Shown here in pieces: positions 6,911-15,629 of a stretch of 64,000 nucleotides of DNA. Origin of the DNA: Shinella zoogloeoides (GTDB taxonomy: Bacteria > Pseudomonadota > Alphaproteobacteria > Rhizobiales > Rhizobiaceae); contig NZ_CP131131.1 of NCBI RefSeq assembly GCF_033705735.1, positions 1,302,001 to 1,366,000 on the forward strand, given 5' to 3'. The first letter of the stretch is position 1; every line of letters begins with the position of its first letter. A program made the position numbers and the translations under genes. A model generated the notes under the pieces. The model did no database searches and was not told the DNA's origin. It worked only from the letters and a program-made list of their open reading frames with translations.

Positions 6911-8440
6911 ATGGCGCGACCACGCCTTGGTGCCCGCGAGTGGTACGATGAGAAAACGGACAAGTTCTTCATCCGCGACATCGGTGACGATGGGAAGCCC
7001 GTAAAGTTCTCGCTCGGCTTCGGCAAGAAGGATACCCCTGATTATCTCAGGCGTGTTGAGGCCGAGAAAGCGAAATACATCGCGAAGAAGCATGCCGGCG
7101 GCGCTCGGAAGGTGAAGAACCAGGACACATCCGACGTTCTCGTTTCGGATGTCATCGCACTGTATGCCGATGTGCGGATCAGGAACTTCATCCCGGACAG
7201 GCACTACAAGAAAGCCGTCGCCCGGCCGGAAGACGTCATCAAACGCCTGAAGACCCTTGTCGAGTTTTTCGGTGACATGACGCTCGACGAACTCGATGAG
7301 GATAGTCGCGACGATTTCGTGAAATTCCTGCACCGCAAGGCTGTCGAGCGCGCGCACGATAAACACGAGCGCACCATGGCAAGATACCAGGAGCAGAAGG
7401 CGAAGTTCGACAAAGCGGCAGTAGCCCGGGTCGGCACGCGCCGCGAAGCGCTGGAGCCGAAACGAAAGGCTCCCATCATGCCGCAACCGTTCGACCCCAA
7501 GAGCGTCGAGTTCAAACCACTTGCCGCCCTGCGTTATCTGGAGGACCTGAACGCGGCGATCGCCTGCGCTCTCCGTCGCCGTCTGATCAGGGCCGACGTG
7601 CATATGCCCCTGACGGCGAAGTATGATCGTCGCACGACGATTTTCTCATTCGAGCAGGTCGTCCGCCTCATCTCACACGCGTATTTCAAGCGCGGGATGG
7701 GCTGGGTCGACGGGAAACCGAAACAAGGCCTCTATGTCTGGCGGCATCTCGCCCGCGCCATGCTCCTGCTCATCTGCACCGGGTCCCGTAAGACGCGTGT
7801 GACCCTTGCAAGCTTCAACGACGAAGGAGACCGGCCGTGGATCGAGCTGGTCGAGGCCTATGATCCGGAAACCGGAAAGAACAAGTGGCGGGGGTGGTTG
7901 CATCGTCTGGGCGACGACGAAGTGGAGCATGACAACAAGCGCGCTCCCAAGGTCGAGTTGAATCCGCTCGCCGTAAAATACTGCGTCCGATGGAAACGGC
8001 AGGGGATCATCTATCCGTGTCTCTTTCCATATAGCCCGTCGGGACAGGACGAACCGGGCGAGCTCGCCCAGGCGATGCGGAGGTGCTTCCGTGAGGTTCT
8101 TGGCGAGGATACCGATGCGGTCATCCACACGTTCCGGCACACGACCGCGACATGGCTATGTCAGCAACCACAGCTGCCCCTCGTCTCGATTGCCGGCTGG
8201 CTCGGCATGTCGGTCGAAACCCTCGTCACCACCTATGCGAAGTACCGGGAGGAAGACCTGAAGAAGGTGACCGATGCGTTCGCCGACATGGGGGATTTCG
8301 TCGGCCGGAAGGCCAGCAGGGTCGGACAGAAACTGACAGAAACTGACAGAAACGCGATGATCGAGATCATGTCGGATTCCTTCGATAGTAAAAAAAGCTC
8401 AATAATTTCAATCGTTAGATCGGGTTGTAAGGCAGCATAG
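6911..8440 (+). CDS. Tyrosine recombinase/integrase of the tRNA-Pro element
   Basis: A 509-residue phage-type integrase. Catalytic residues visible are Arg293 in TGSRKTR, His406 and Arg409 in HTFRHTTATW, and the nucleophile Tyr442 (TTYAKY), nine residues after the LGMS turn. The usual His in LGHS is Met here. The N-terminal 200 residues hold an AP2-like/SAM-like DNA-binding part (RP..GAREWYDEKTDKFFIRD) followed by a charged helical insert near 120-200. GGGGGA lies just before the ATG. The gene stops 16 bp from the attachment scar, as is typical, and its 3' end carries three direct GACAGAAAC repeats. Confidence 0.93.
   Translation: MARPRLGAREWYDEKTDKFFIRDIGDDGKPVKFSLGFGKKDTPDYLRRVEAEKAKYIAKKHAGGARKVKNQDTSDVLVSDVIALYADVRIRNFIPDRHYKKAVARPEDVIKRLKTLVEFFGDMTLDELDEDSRDDFVKFLHRKAVERAHDKHERTMARYQEQKAKFDKAAVARVGTRREALEPKRKAPIMPQPFDPKSVEFKPLAALRYLEDLNAAIACALRRRLIRADVHMPLTAKYDRRTTIFSFEQVVRLISHAYFKRGMGWVDGKPKQGLYVWRHLARAMLLLICTGSRKTRVTLASFNDEGDRPWIELVEAYDPETGKNKWRGWLHRLGDDEVEHDNKRAPKVELNPLAVKYCVRWKRQGIIYPCLFPYSPSGQDEPGELAQAMRRCFREVLGEDTDAVIHTFRHTTATWLCQQPQLPLVSIAGWLGMSVETLVTTYAKYREEDLKKVTDAFADMGDFVGRKASRVGQKLTETDRNAMIEIMSDSFDSKKSSIISIVRSGCKAA
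8325..8354 (+). repeat. Three tandem 10-bp repeats (GACAGAAACT) near the attachment site
   Basis: Copies at 8325-8334, 8335-8344 and 8345-8354 (the last with a final G) lie inside the integrase 3' coding region, about 100 bp from the att core. A fourth GACAGAAACG lies at 6347-6356, ahead of the excisionase-like gene. They fit integrase arm-type binding sites. Confidence 0.5.
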
Positions 8441-8456
8441 AAGAGCTTGAGACACC

Positions 8457-8503
8457 CGTTCGGGACGTGGGGGTCGAGTGTTCGAATCACTCCACTCCGA
8501 CCA
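8457..8503 (+). other. Attachment site: 3' part of tRNA-Pro(CGG), displaced by integration
   Basis: CGTTCGGGACG is the anticodon loop of tRNA-Pro(CGG). It is followed by a variable segment, a perfect T-arm (GAGTG-TTCGAAT-CACTC) and the acceptor 3' strand CACTCCGA with encoded CCA at 8501-8503. No matching CGGAGTG 5' acceptor strand or D-arm occurs upstream, and the 5' side of the anticodon stem does not pair fully. This is therefore a tRNA fragment and not a working gene, and its left edge near 8457 marks the crossover. Confidence 0.8.
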
Positions 8504-9035
8504 GTTGAAATCCTTCCGAGCAAGGATTCACGGCCATCCCGGGGGCCGGCAAAGCTTCTCATGAAACTGATAAGTCGGACTTGCGTGAGGAAGTATCATT
8601 ACTCCTTAGTCGGTCCCTTCGGCCAGAATTACAGAGACATTCCGGGTTTTCGAACTTCCGATGGCGGTGAGACGACGTGTTTCTCCAACGTCCTGCGAGA
8701 TCTTCCTTCAAGAGTTCCCAAGCGGGATTGGACACATCACCCGCCGCAACATAGTCAAGGCCGAAAGCGATCTTTCGGCGTACTCCTCACCACCGAGACG
8801 AACCAGCGCGGCTTCGTGCGTCCTCCGCGATATCAACATCCGCCCGCCAGACGCTCAGAACGAGCGCGGGAAAGGCCCCTCGACCAGCCGGGACAAGGAA
8901 GGGATCGGCTGGTGCGCTCAGCCAGTTCAGCCCGCCCGCAAGAGTCCAGGGTGTCGGCGGGTGCCATTCTTTTGCACGCTAGCGCTCTTCGAGCCCGGAC
9001 AGGCTGTCTGCCCATTGCAGCACGAAGGGTTCTTC
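8504..9035. other. Non-coding stretch right of the attachment site
   Basis: Open frames here are short or lack family character and ribosome sites, and I see no recognisable gene remnant. It appears to be host intergenic DNA downstream of the original tRNA-Pro, perhaps with decayed sequence. Confidence 0.5.
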
Positions 9036-9584
9036 TCAGAGGACGCCGGTAATGAAGCGGTCCAAGGCCGCCTGCGGCTTGTAAAGGCTTTTGATGAGAA
9101 AAGCTGCCAGCACACCCGTCAACGCCCCGCCCATGACATCGCTCACATAATGCGTTCCGACATAGACGCGCGAAATGGAAATGAGAAGGGCGGCTGCGAG
9201 AAAGGCGAGACCGCGTCTCGGCATGCTGTGCAGCAGAAGGCCGGCGGCGATGGCGAAGGCCGCCGTTGCATGGTCGGAGGGAAAGGAGGGATCGCCGCTT
9301 GGCGCGATCAGCAGATGGGTGATGCCGGCATCATAGGGACGGATGCGATCAATGAACAGGAGGATGATCTGGTTGATGCCGAGGCCGAGCAGGAAGGCGG
9401 GGCCGGTGGCGACGAGGGCGTGGCGTGTTTTGAGCCGGTCCGGGCCGCTCCACCAGTTGGCGGCAACCACAAGGACGAGCAGCGGAACACCATAGGCAGA
9501 GACGCAGACCATGATCCGGTCGGGAAAAGTGTCGCCGGCCAACGCATTGATCCAGCCTGTCAGGGTGGCATCGATCTCATACAT
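9036..9584 (-). CDS. PAP2-family phosphatase, BcrC-like undecaprenyl-diphosphatase candidate
   Basis: The start is MYEIDATL at 9584, with AGAGGA 8 bases upstream; longer frames to 9893 add non-homologous residues. The 182-residue product has about five membrane spans and the PAP2 signature: IRPYD (motif 1), PSFPSDHATAAF (motif 2) and SRVYVGTHYVSD (motif 3, catalytic His and Asp). The Lys of the general motif 1 is absent, as I recall for BcrC-type enzymes, and SDHATAAF is BcrC-like. It would recycle the C55 lipid carrier at the inner membrane; a general lipid phosphatase is the alternative. It appears to be monocistronic. Confidence 0.8.
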   Translation of the reverse strand: MYEIDATLTGWINALAGDTFPDRIMVCVSAYGVPLLVLVVAANWWSGPDRLKTRHALVATGPAFLLGLGINQIILLFIDRIRPYDAGITHLLIAPSGDPSFPSDHATAAFAIAAGLLLHSMPRRGLAFLAAALLISISRVYVGTHYVSDVMGGALTGVLAAFLIKSLYKPQAALDRFITGVL

Positions 9585-9971
9585 GGACAGGTCCTCTGCG
9601 ATCATCCCGGCGACACGCAATCGCTGTCGTTCCTGACACCGGCCTGAAGAAGTAGAACTGAAGGGGCGCCCCCTCAGGCTTTCCGATGAAAATCTATTCC
9701 GTAGTCGGAGGTGCGGACCTGGACCTACGGCATATCGTCCCCCAGTTGCGCAGATGGCCGCATGAAGATGCCCTTCCTTTGGTGGGAAACAGGCACGGCT
9801 AAACCGGGCGGCAGCTTTTGCAAGCGGATTGCCAAGGCACCAAACCAATGGTCGATGACAATCGATGCCCCGCGTGCAACCCGTCAAGCCCATTGCTTCG
9901 CTGCGGCAAGGCAGAAGGGTTGAAGCGGCCCTTGGCCATCACGGTCTGTTATATATCGTCGTGACGATGGG
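9585..9971. other. Intergenic region between the PAP2 gene and doeB
   Basis: No gene supported. It contains the promoter region of the PAP2 gene and the downstream flank of the ehu-eut-doe operon. No clear terminator hairpin with a T-run was found. Confidence 0.5.
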
Positions 9972-10976
9972 TTATTCGGTAATCCCGCTGATTACACCGG
10001 CAAGCACGCTGACGCAGTCGCCGGATTTGACAAGGCCGGGGAAATGGCGGGCGGCGAGGATGCCGTCCATTTTCGCCCTGACTTCCAGCGGCTGCACGCC
10101 GGTGCGGCCGACGGGATAGATCCGGGCGACGACGTCGCCATTCCTAACCGCTTCGCCTAGGTCGAAGAGCGGTTCGATCAGGCCGCCGTCCTCCGCGAAG
10201 GAGAAGCAGTTGCCATCGGGCATGTCGAGCCAGGTGGTCTCGGAGGCATCCGTCACCCCCTTCAGGATGCCCGCCGTCTTCAGCACGTTCCGGATGCCCC
10301 GTTTGGCGATGCCGGCACTTTTCGCGGTCGCCGTGCCGCCGCCGCCGAGCTCGGTGGTGATGAAGATCTTCCCCATTTCCTCCGCCGCCGTATCGTACAT
10401 GCCGACCGCGTCGATCTCCAGCATCTTCATCGACCAGGGCGCACCGAAGGCGCTGACGAGCTCGAAGGCTTTCGCCTCCTGCACCTTGTCCGGCAGGATA
10501 TGAGCGGCGCAGAAGGGCAGGAAATCCAAAGTCTTGCCGCCCGAGTGGAAGTCCAGCACGATATCGGCGAGCGGCAGCAGAACGCGCTGGAAATAATCGG
10601 CGATCTTCTGGGTCACCGTACCGTCGGGCGCGCCCGGAAAGCTGCGGTTCATGTTCCCCCTGTCGATCGGCGAGGTGCGCGTGCCGGCCAGGAAGGCCGG
10701 GTAGTTCATCGCGGGCACGATGATGATCCGGCCGCTCACCTCCTCCGCCTTCAATGACCGGGCGAGATCGAAGAGCGCGATCGGCCCCTCATATTCGTCG
10801 CCATGGTTGCCGCCGGTGAGAAGGGCGGTCGGGCCCTCCCCGTTCTTCACCACCGTTATCGGGATCATTACCGAACCCCAGGCGGAATCGTCCCGGCTGT
10901 AGGGAAGGCGCAGGAAGCCGTGCTGCACGCCCCCGGCCGAAAAATCGACCGTGGGGATGATGGGAGATGCGCGCAT
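9972..10976 (-). CDS. doeB: N2-acetyl-L-2,4-diaminobutanoate deacetylase (ectoine degradation)
   Basis: Succinylglutamate desuccinylase/aspartoacylase-type zinc hydrolase. Visible metal and substrate residues are GGNHGDEYEGP (His and Glu ligands, around residues 55-65), NMNRSFPG and DFHSGG (third metal His). It removes acetate from the ring-opened product of ectoine to give L-2,4-diaminobutyrate. Length (334 aa) and sequence fit DoeB (EutE). It is the last gene of the ehu-eut-doe operon, its ATG following the doeA stop after three bases, with AAGGA provided by the end of doeA. Confidence 0.92.
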   Translation of the reverse strand: MRASPIIPTVDFSAGGVQHGFLRLPYSRDDSAWGSVMIPITVVKNGEGPTALLTGGNHGDEYEGPIALFDLARSLKAEEVSGRIIIVPAMNYPAFLAGTRTSPIDRGNMNRSFPGAPDGTVTQKIADYFQRVLLPLADIVLDFHSGGKTLDFLPFCAAHILPDKVQEAKAFELVSAFGAPWSMKMLEIDAVGMYDTAAEEMGKIFITTELGGGGTATAKSAGIAKRGIRNVLKTAGILKGVTDASETTWLDMPDGNCFSFAEDGGLIEPLFDLGEAVRNGDVVARIYPVGRTGVQPLEVRAKMDGILAARHFPGLVKSGDCVSVLAGVISGITE

Positions 10977-10979
10977 GGC

Positions 10980-12161
10980 TCAATCCTTCACGAGAAGCTT
11001 GCGCGGCACATTGGCCAGGCATTCGACGCCGGTTTCGGTGATCAGGATGCTTTCCGTCGTCTCGAAGCCCATGTCTTCGAGCCAGAGCCCCGTCATGAAA
11101 TGGAAGGTCATGCCCGGCTTCAGTTCGCTGCGGTCGCCGGGGCGCAGGCTCATCGTGCGCTCGCCCCAGTCCGGCGGATAGGAAACGCCGATGCCGTAGC
11201 CCGTGCGATTGTCCTTCACGATTCCGTATTTCTTGAGCACCGCGAAGAAGGCATTGGCGATGTCCTCGCAAGTATTGCCCGGCTTCGCCACTGCAAGGCC
11301 CGCCTCCATGCCTTCCAGCGTCGCCTTTTCCGCATCAAGGAAAGCCTGCGTCGGCTTGCCGAGGAAGACCGTGCGCGACAGCGGCACGTGGTAGCGGTGA
11401 TAGCAGCCGGCGATCTCGAAGAAGGTACCCTCGCCCGACTGCATCGGCCGGTCGTCCCAGGTGAGATGCGGCGCGGAAGCCTCGACACCGGAGGGCAAGA
11501 GCGGCACGATGGCCGGATAATCGCCGCCGATGCCATCGACGCCGCGCGTGCCGGCATCGTAGATTTCCGCCACGAGATCGCATTTGCGCATGCCGACCTC
11601 GATCTTGTCGAAGATGCGCTCATGCATCTTCTCGACGATCCGCGCGGCATTGCGCATGTAGCGGATTTCCGTCTCGCTCTTGACGGCGCGCTGCCAGTTG
11701 ACGAGCGCCGTGGCGTCGACGAAGCGGGCATTCGGCAGATGCTTCTGCAGCGAGGCGAAGGCCGCCGCCGAGAACCAGTAATTGTCCATCTCCACGCCGA
11801 TGGTCAGCTTGTCGAGACCGCGCTCGGCGAGTTTCGCCGACAGATAGTCCATCGGGTGGCGCTCGGTGGACTGCACGTAATGGTCCGGATAGCCGATGAT
11901 GTTCTCATGCTTCAGATAGGCGGTGAGCTTCGCGCCGTTGGCGTCCTGCCCGCGGCCGTACCAGATCGGCTCGCCCGTCGGCGGTACGACGACGCACTGG
12001 TGCACGTAGAAGGACCAGCCGTCATAGCCCGTCAGCCAGTTCATGTTCGACGGATCGCTGCAGATCAGCACGTCGATGCCCTTGGCTTCCATGGCCTTGC
12101 GCGTTTTTTGCAGACGCGCTTCATACTCCGGAAGCGTGAACTTCAGGTTCGCTTGTTTCAT
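10980..12161 (-). CDS. doeA: Ectoine hydrolase
   Basis: Creatinase/Xaa-Pro-peptidase (pita-bread) fold protein of 393 residues, starting at MKQANLKF (12161), with GAGGA upstream. Residues 1-150 form the creatinase N-domain (NMNWLTGYDGWSFYVHQ), and the C-terminal half carries the catalytic barrel with the HxxPLSRT and FHFMTGLW segments. DoeA (EutD) opens the ectoine ring to N-alpha-acetyl-L-2,4-diaminobutyrate, which is also the inducer sensed by EnuR. It follows eutC at a 34-bp gap and is directly upstream of doeB. Confidence 0.92.
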   Translation of the reverse strand: MKQANLKFTLPEYEARLQKTRKAMEAKGIDVLICSDPSNMNWLTGYDGWSFYVHQCVVVPPTGEPIWYGRGQDANGAKLTAYLKHENIIGYPDHYVQSTERHPMDYLSAKLAERGLDKLTIGVEMDNYWFSAAAFASLQKHLPNARFVDATALVNWQRAVKSETEIRYMRNAARIVEKMHERIFDKIEVGMRKCDLVAEIYDAGTRGVDGIGGDYPAIVPLLPSGVEASAPHLTWDDRPMQSGEGTFFEIAGCYHRYHVPLSRTVFLGKPTQAFLDAEKATLEGMEAGLAVAKPGNTCEDIANAFFAVLKKYGIVKDNRTGYGIGVSYPPDWGERTMSLRPGDRSELKPGMTFHFMTGLWLEDMGFETTESILITETGVECLANVPRKLLVKD

Positions 12162-12195
12162 CGGTTTTTCCTCTATACCCGGCGAAAAGCCGGTC

Positions 12196-13188
12196 TCAAC
12201 TCTCGAAGACCGTGCCGGCGCTCGCCCCCGCCGCACGGGCGGCGGCAAGGGTTGCGATGGCCGTGTCCTGAATGCCCGTGCCGGTCAGGTCCGCCACGGT
12301 GATCTCGTCGGGGCCGCTGCGGCCCGGCTTGCGCCCGGCGATGATCTCGCCGAGTTCGGGGAAAAGCGCGCCCTCCGTCACGAGGCCCGCTTCGATGGCG
12401 TGGTGCAGCTCACCGAGCCGGCGCGTCTGCCTGAGGCTGTCGGCGACATAGAGGCCGGCGCCGGTGATGACGGCCGGCTCGATCTCGTTCTTGTGCTCGG
12501 CATCCGAGCCCATCGCGGTGACATGCTGGCCGGGCTGGAGCCATTCGGCCTTGAGGACGGGCCTTTCCGAGGGCGTGGTGGTGACGACGATATCCGCCCC
12601 GTCGACCGCCGCCCGGCCATCCGCCACGGCGTGGACGGGAAAGCCGAGTTTCGCCGTCAGTTCCAGCGCCGCCGTCTCGGCCTTCGCCGCATCGCGCGCC
12701 CAGATGCGCGCCTCGCGGATCGGCCGGACGAGGCTCAAGGCCTCCAGTTGCAGTTTCGCCTGCATGCCGGCGCCGAAAATGGCGGCGACGGAGGCGTCCG
12801 GGCGCGAAAGATGGCGGGCCGCGACGGCGCCGGCCGCGGCGGTGCGCACATCCGTCAGGTAGCCGTTGTCGAGCAGCACGGCCTGCACGAGGCCGGTCTT
12901 GGTGGAGAACAGCACCATCAGGCCGTTGGTGCTGGGCAGGCCGATCTTCGGATTGTCGAAGAAGCCGGGGCTGATCTTGATCGCGAAACCATCGAGGCCG
13001 GGCACATAGGCCGTCTTCACATCCACCTCACCGTTCTGCTCGGGCATGTCGAGCCGCAGGATCGGCGGCATGACGACGGCCTTGGTGGCAAGCGCATGGA
13101 AGGCGTCCTCCACGCAGGCGATGGCTTCGAGATCGAGCGGAACGATGCGCCGCAGCTCCGCCTCGGTGAGTATCTTCATCGTCGTCAC
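12196..13188 (-). CDS. eutC: Ectoine utilisation protein EutC, ornithine-cyclodeaminase family
   Basis: A mu-crystallin/ornithine cyclodeaminase-type NAD(H) protein of 330 residues with a Rossmann motif GAGMQAKLQLEAL near 140 and the VTTTPSERPVL segment. A GTG start at 13188 is preferred: GGAGG lies 7 bases before it and it overlaps the eutB stop (GTGA), while the ATG 3 codons later is too far from the site. With EutA and EutB it is thought to convert hydroxyectoine to ectoine before DoeA acts. Operon position between eutB and doeA supports this. Confidence 0.88.
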   Translation of the reverse strand: MTTMKILTEAELRRIVPLDLEAIACVEDAFHALATKAVVMPPILRLDMPEQNGEVDVKTAYVPGLDGFAIKISPGFFDNPKIGLPSTNGLMVLFSTKTGLVQAVLLDNGYLTDVRTAAAGAVAARHLSRPDASVAAIFGAGMQAKLQLEALSLVRPIREARIWARDAAKAETAALELTAKLGFPVHAVADGRAAVDGADIVVTTTPSERPVLKAEWLQPGQHVTAMGSDAEHKNEIEPAVITGAGLYVADSLRQTRRLGELHHAIEAGLVTEGALFPELGEIIAGRKPGRSGPDEITVADLTGTGIQDTAIATLAAARAAGASAGTVFES

Positions 13189-14186
13189 GCCGCGTCCTCC
13201 CGCAACAGTCCGGCCTCTCCATTGAGGACCCGCAGATGCTGGCCCATATCCACGTTGCGGCCGGAGAGAATGACCGCCACCGGCCCCTCCAGCCGGCCAA
13301 GCCGGCCGGTGAGCAGCGCTGCGATGCCGACGGCGCCGGCCCCTTCGATCACCTCGCGCTCCTCACCATAGGCATGCCGCATGCCGGCGGCGATCTCGGT
13401 TTCGGAGAGGAGGATCACGTCGTCCAGCAATGCGCGGCACATTTCGAACGTTACGGCATTGTCGAGCCCGATGCCGCCGCCCAGCGAATCGGCAAGGCTT
13501 GCCACCTCCTCGACCTGTACCGGCCGCCCGGCATCGAGGCTCGCCTTCATCGCGGCGCCCCGCTCCATGGTGAGGCCGATGACGCGGGTCCCGGGTGAAC
13601 GTCCCTTCACCGCCGCGGCGACGCCTGCCGCCAGCCCGCCCCCCGAAAGCGGCACCAGTACCGTCGCCACGTCAGGCATGGCCTCGACGATTTCCAGCCC
13701 GAGCGTGCCCTGCCCCGCCACCACGGCCGTATCGTCGAAGGGCGGCACCATAACGAGGCCGTCTTCGGCGACCAGCCGGTCGACCTCCAACTGCGCCTCG
13801 TCCTGCGAGCCGCCGACGATGCGGACATTCGCGCCGAGCCGGCGGATTTCCGCGACTTTGTTATCGGGCACGAGCCGCGACATGCAGATCGTCGCGACCG
13901 ATCCTTCCGCCTTGGCGGCATGGGCGAGCGCGCGGCCGTGATTACCCGTCGAGGCGGCGGCGACGCCCCGCGCCCGCTCTTCCGGCGAGAGCGACAGCAC
14001 CGCATTCGTCGCACCGCGCAGCTTGAAGCTGCCGGTCGTCTGGTGATGTTCGAGCTTGAGACCGACGGGCACGCCGCAAAGCTCGGAGAGCGAGGCGGAG
14101 AGCGCGAACGGCGTGCGCCGGATCCGGCCTTCGATGCGCCGGGCCGCCTGTTCGATATCCGCCAGGATCACGGGAAGGTTCGTCAT
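13185..14186 (-). CDS. eutB: Hydroxyectoine utilisation dehydratase EutB (PLP fold type II)
   Basis: Serine/threonine dehydratase-like protein of 333 residues starting at MTNLPVI (14186), its start overlapping the end of eutA. The PLP lysine lies in TTGSFKLRGA (Lys55), and the phosphate-binding glycine loop is PLSGGGLAAG. EutB is believed to dehydrate hydroxyectoine as the first step of its conversion to ectoine. Longer frames to 14267 would run into eutA and are not used. The neighbours eutA and eutC on the same strand fix the assignment against a general threonine dehydratase. Confidence 0.88.
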   Translation of the reverse strand: MTNLPVILADIEQAARRIEGRIRRTPFALSASLSELCGVPVGLKLEHHQTTGSFKLRGATNAVLSLSPEERARGVAAASTGNHGRALAHAAKAEGSVATICMSRLVPDNKVAEIRRLGANVRIVGGSQDEAQLEVDRLVAEDGLVMVPPFDDTAVVAGQGTLGLEIVEAMPDVATVLVPLSGGGLAAGVAAAVKGRSPGTRVIGLTMERGAAMKASLDAGRPVQVEEVASLADSLGGGIGLDNAVTFEMCRALLDDVILLSETEIAAGMRHAYGEEREVIEGAGAVGIAALLTGRLGRLEGPVAVILSGRNVDMGQHLRVLNGEAGLLREDAA

Positions 14187-14965
14187 GCTCCGCGTCCCGA
14201 ATAGGCGAGCGTCATCAGCCGGCCGAGCTCCGGCCGCGCCGCCTGGTCGCCGCAGAGGCGCAGGCATGCCCAGGCCGTCGCCAGGTTGCTGGTGACGACC
14301 GGCTTGCCGATGACCGTTTCGATTTCCGCCGCGACGCCTGCCGCCCGCACAGCCGTGCAGGAAATGAATAGCGCATCGCTGTCCGGCGCCATCGCCTCCC
14401 TGGCGAAGGCGACGATCTCGGCCGGGGAAATGCGCGCCATCTCGCGGTCGTCGGTCAGGCCGAGGCAGGTGAAACGGGCGATATCGAAGCCGAGCCCCAG
14501 GAAATAATCAGCCATCAGCCTGCTGGTTTCGAGCGTATAGGGCGTCAGCACGGAAATGCGCCTCGCATCGAGCGCCTTGAGGCCGGAAACCGCCGCGGCC
14601 GTGGGCGTGACGACGGCCGCGCCGGGTTTTGCGGCCCGCACGGCGGCCTCCACCTGCGCATCGCCGATGACGACGGAGGCGGAGGTGCAGGAATACATGA
14701 CGACATCCAGCGGCTCGTCCGGCAGGATGAGCGCGGCGCCCGCCGTCAGCGAAGGCTGCATGGCACGCAGGTTTTCCGGCGTCACGGGATTGGCATAGGG
14801 GATGCGCGTCGCATAGACGCCGATCCGCTCGCTTGCCACCATGCGCTGGAAATCCACTTCCGTCGTGTGGTCGGTCGCAAGAATGATCAGGCCGACGCGT
14901 TTTGCCAGCGGCCGGTCGTCCAGCCCTGGTGCGCGCGAGGCGAGGGTGAGGTCGGTCATCCGCAT
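14183..14965 (-). CDS. eutA: Ectoine utilisation protein EutA, Asp/Glu racemase superfamily
   Basis: A 260-residue maleate-isomerase/arylmalonate-decarboxylase-like protein. It shows the two cysteine sites of the superfamily: YSCTSASVVIG (about residue 91) and ISCTAVRAAG (about residue 200). It probably inverts or isomerises hydroxyectoine for EutB/EutC; the precise step is inferred from published cluster studies. The ATG at 14965 overlaps the ehuD stop (TGATG); an ATG two codons later is the alternative. Confidence 0.86.
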   Translation of the reverse strand: MRMTDLTLASRAPGLDDRPLAKRVGLIILATDHTTEVDFQRMVASERIGVYATRIPYANPVTPENLRAMQPSLTAGAALILPDEPLDVVMYSCTSASVVIGDAQVEAAVRAAKPGAAVVTPTAAAVSGLKALDARRISVLTPYTLETSRLMADYFLGLGFDIARFTCLGLTDDREMARISPAEIVAFAREAMAPDSDALFISCTAVRAAGVAAEIETVIGKPVVTSNLATAWACLRLCGDQAARPELGRLMTLAYSGRGA

Positions 14966-15627
14966 CAGCGTTCCTCCAGCCGTGCGTAACGTTCTTCCAG
15001 CCAGCGCAGGAAGACGACGGAGATGAGGCTCATGATCAGGAAGAACACGCCGACCAGCGTCATCGGCTCGATATAGCGGTAGCTGCTGTTGGCGACGCTT
15101 TTCGCCTGGTTCATCAGCTCCAGCACGGTGATGGCCGAGAGCAGCGGCGTCTCCTTGAACATGGCGATGAGATAATTGGCGAGCGCGGGGATCATCGGCG
15201 GGATCGCCTGCGGCAGGATGACGTGGATCCAGGTCTGGCGCTCAGTGAGGTTCGTCGCCTTCGCCGCCTCCCACTGGCCGCGCGGCACGTTCTCGATGCC
15301 GGCGCGGTAGACCTCCGCGGCATAGGTGCCGTAATGCAGGCCGAGCCCGATGACGCCGGCCAGCAGCGCCGGCAGGCGGATGCCGATATCCGGCAGCACG
15401 TAGAAGATGAAGTAGAGTTGCACGAGCAGCGGCGTGCCGCGGATGAACTCCACGATGAAGCCTGTCGTTCTTGCGACCGGCTTCGGCGCGGTCATGCGCA
15501 GGATGGCGAAGATAAGGCCGACCACGGCGGCGACGGCGGCCCCGAGCACGGTCGCAAGGATCGTGATCTTCAGGCCCTCCAGGAGGGTCGGCATAATCTG
15601 CCAGACGAAATTCCAGTCCCACTCCAT
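14965..15627 (-). CDS. ehuD: Ectoine/hydroxyectoine ABC transporter permease EhuD
   Basis: Amino-acid-type ABC permease (HisMQ family), 220 residues, about five membrane spans. The coupling EAA loop is visible as EAAKATNLTERQTWIHVILPQA split around residues 145-165. It pairs with EhuC in the inner membrane, powered by EhuA and fed by EhuB. The start is two bases after the ehuC stop, with GAGG upstream. Confidence 0.92.
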   Translation of the reverse strand: MEWDWNFVWQIMPTLLEGLKITILATVLGAAVAAVVGLIFAILRMTAPKPVARTTGFIVEFIRGTPLLVQLYFIFYVLPDIGIRLPALLAGVIGLGLHYGTYAAEVYRAGIENVPRGQWEAAKATNLTERQTWIHVILPQAIPPMIPALANYLIAMFKETPLLSAITVLELMNQAKSVANSSYRYIEPMTLVGVFFLIMSLISVVFLRWLEERYARLEER

Positions 15628-15629
15628 CG

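Larger units (their letters stand above)
1..8503. mobile_element. Right end of an integrative element inserted in a tRNA-Pro gene (left end outside window)
   Basis: A tyrosine integrase gene sits immediately beside a truncated tRNA-Pro 3' end, which is the standard geometry of a genomic island or integrative element. Because the tRNA fragment reads left to right and lies right of the integrase, the element must extend leftwards, and the reconstituted tRNA-Pro should lie beyond position 1. Content is accessory: Fic protein, nuclease-like protein, DUF3102-like protein and a large protein of uncertain function, with AT-rich spacers at 4.1-4.5 kb and 6.1-6.35 kb unlike the GC-rich DNA to the right. 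No conjugation genes are visible here, so its transfer class cannot be told. Confidence 0.72.

Noticed and set aside
8400..8503. Functional tRNA-Pro gene
   Set aside because: Only the 3' half is present. No 5' acceptor strand or D-arm pairs with it.
8661..9647. 328-codon plus-strand frame
   Set aside because: Antisense of the PAP2 gene over its right half and no motifs in its left half.
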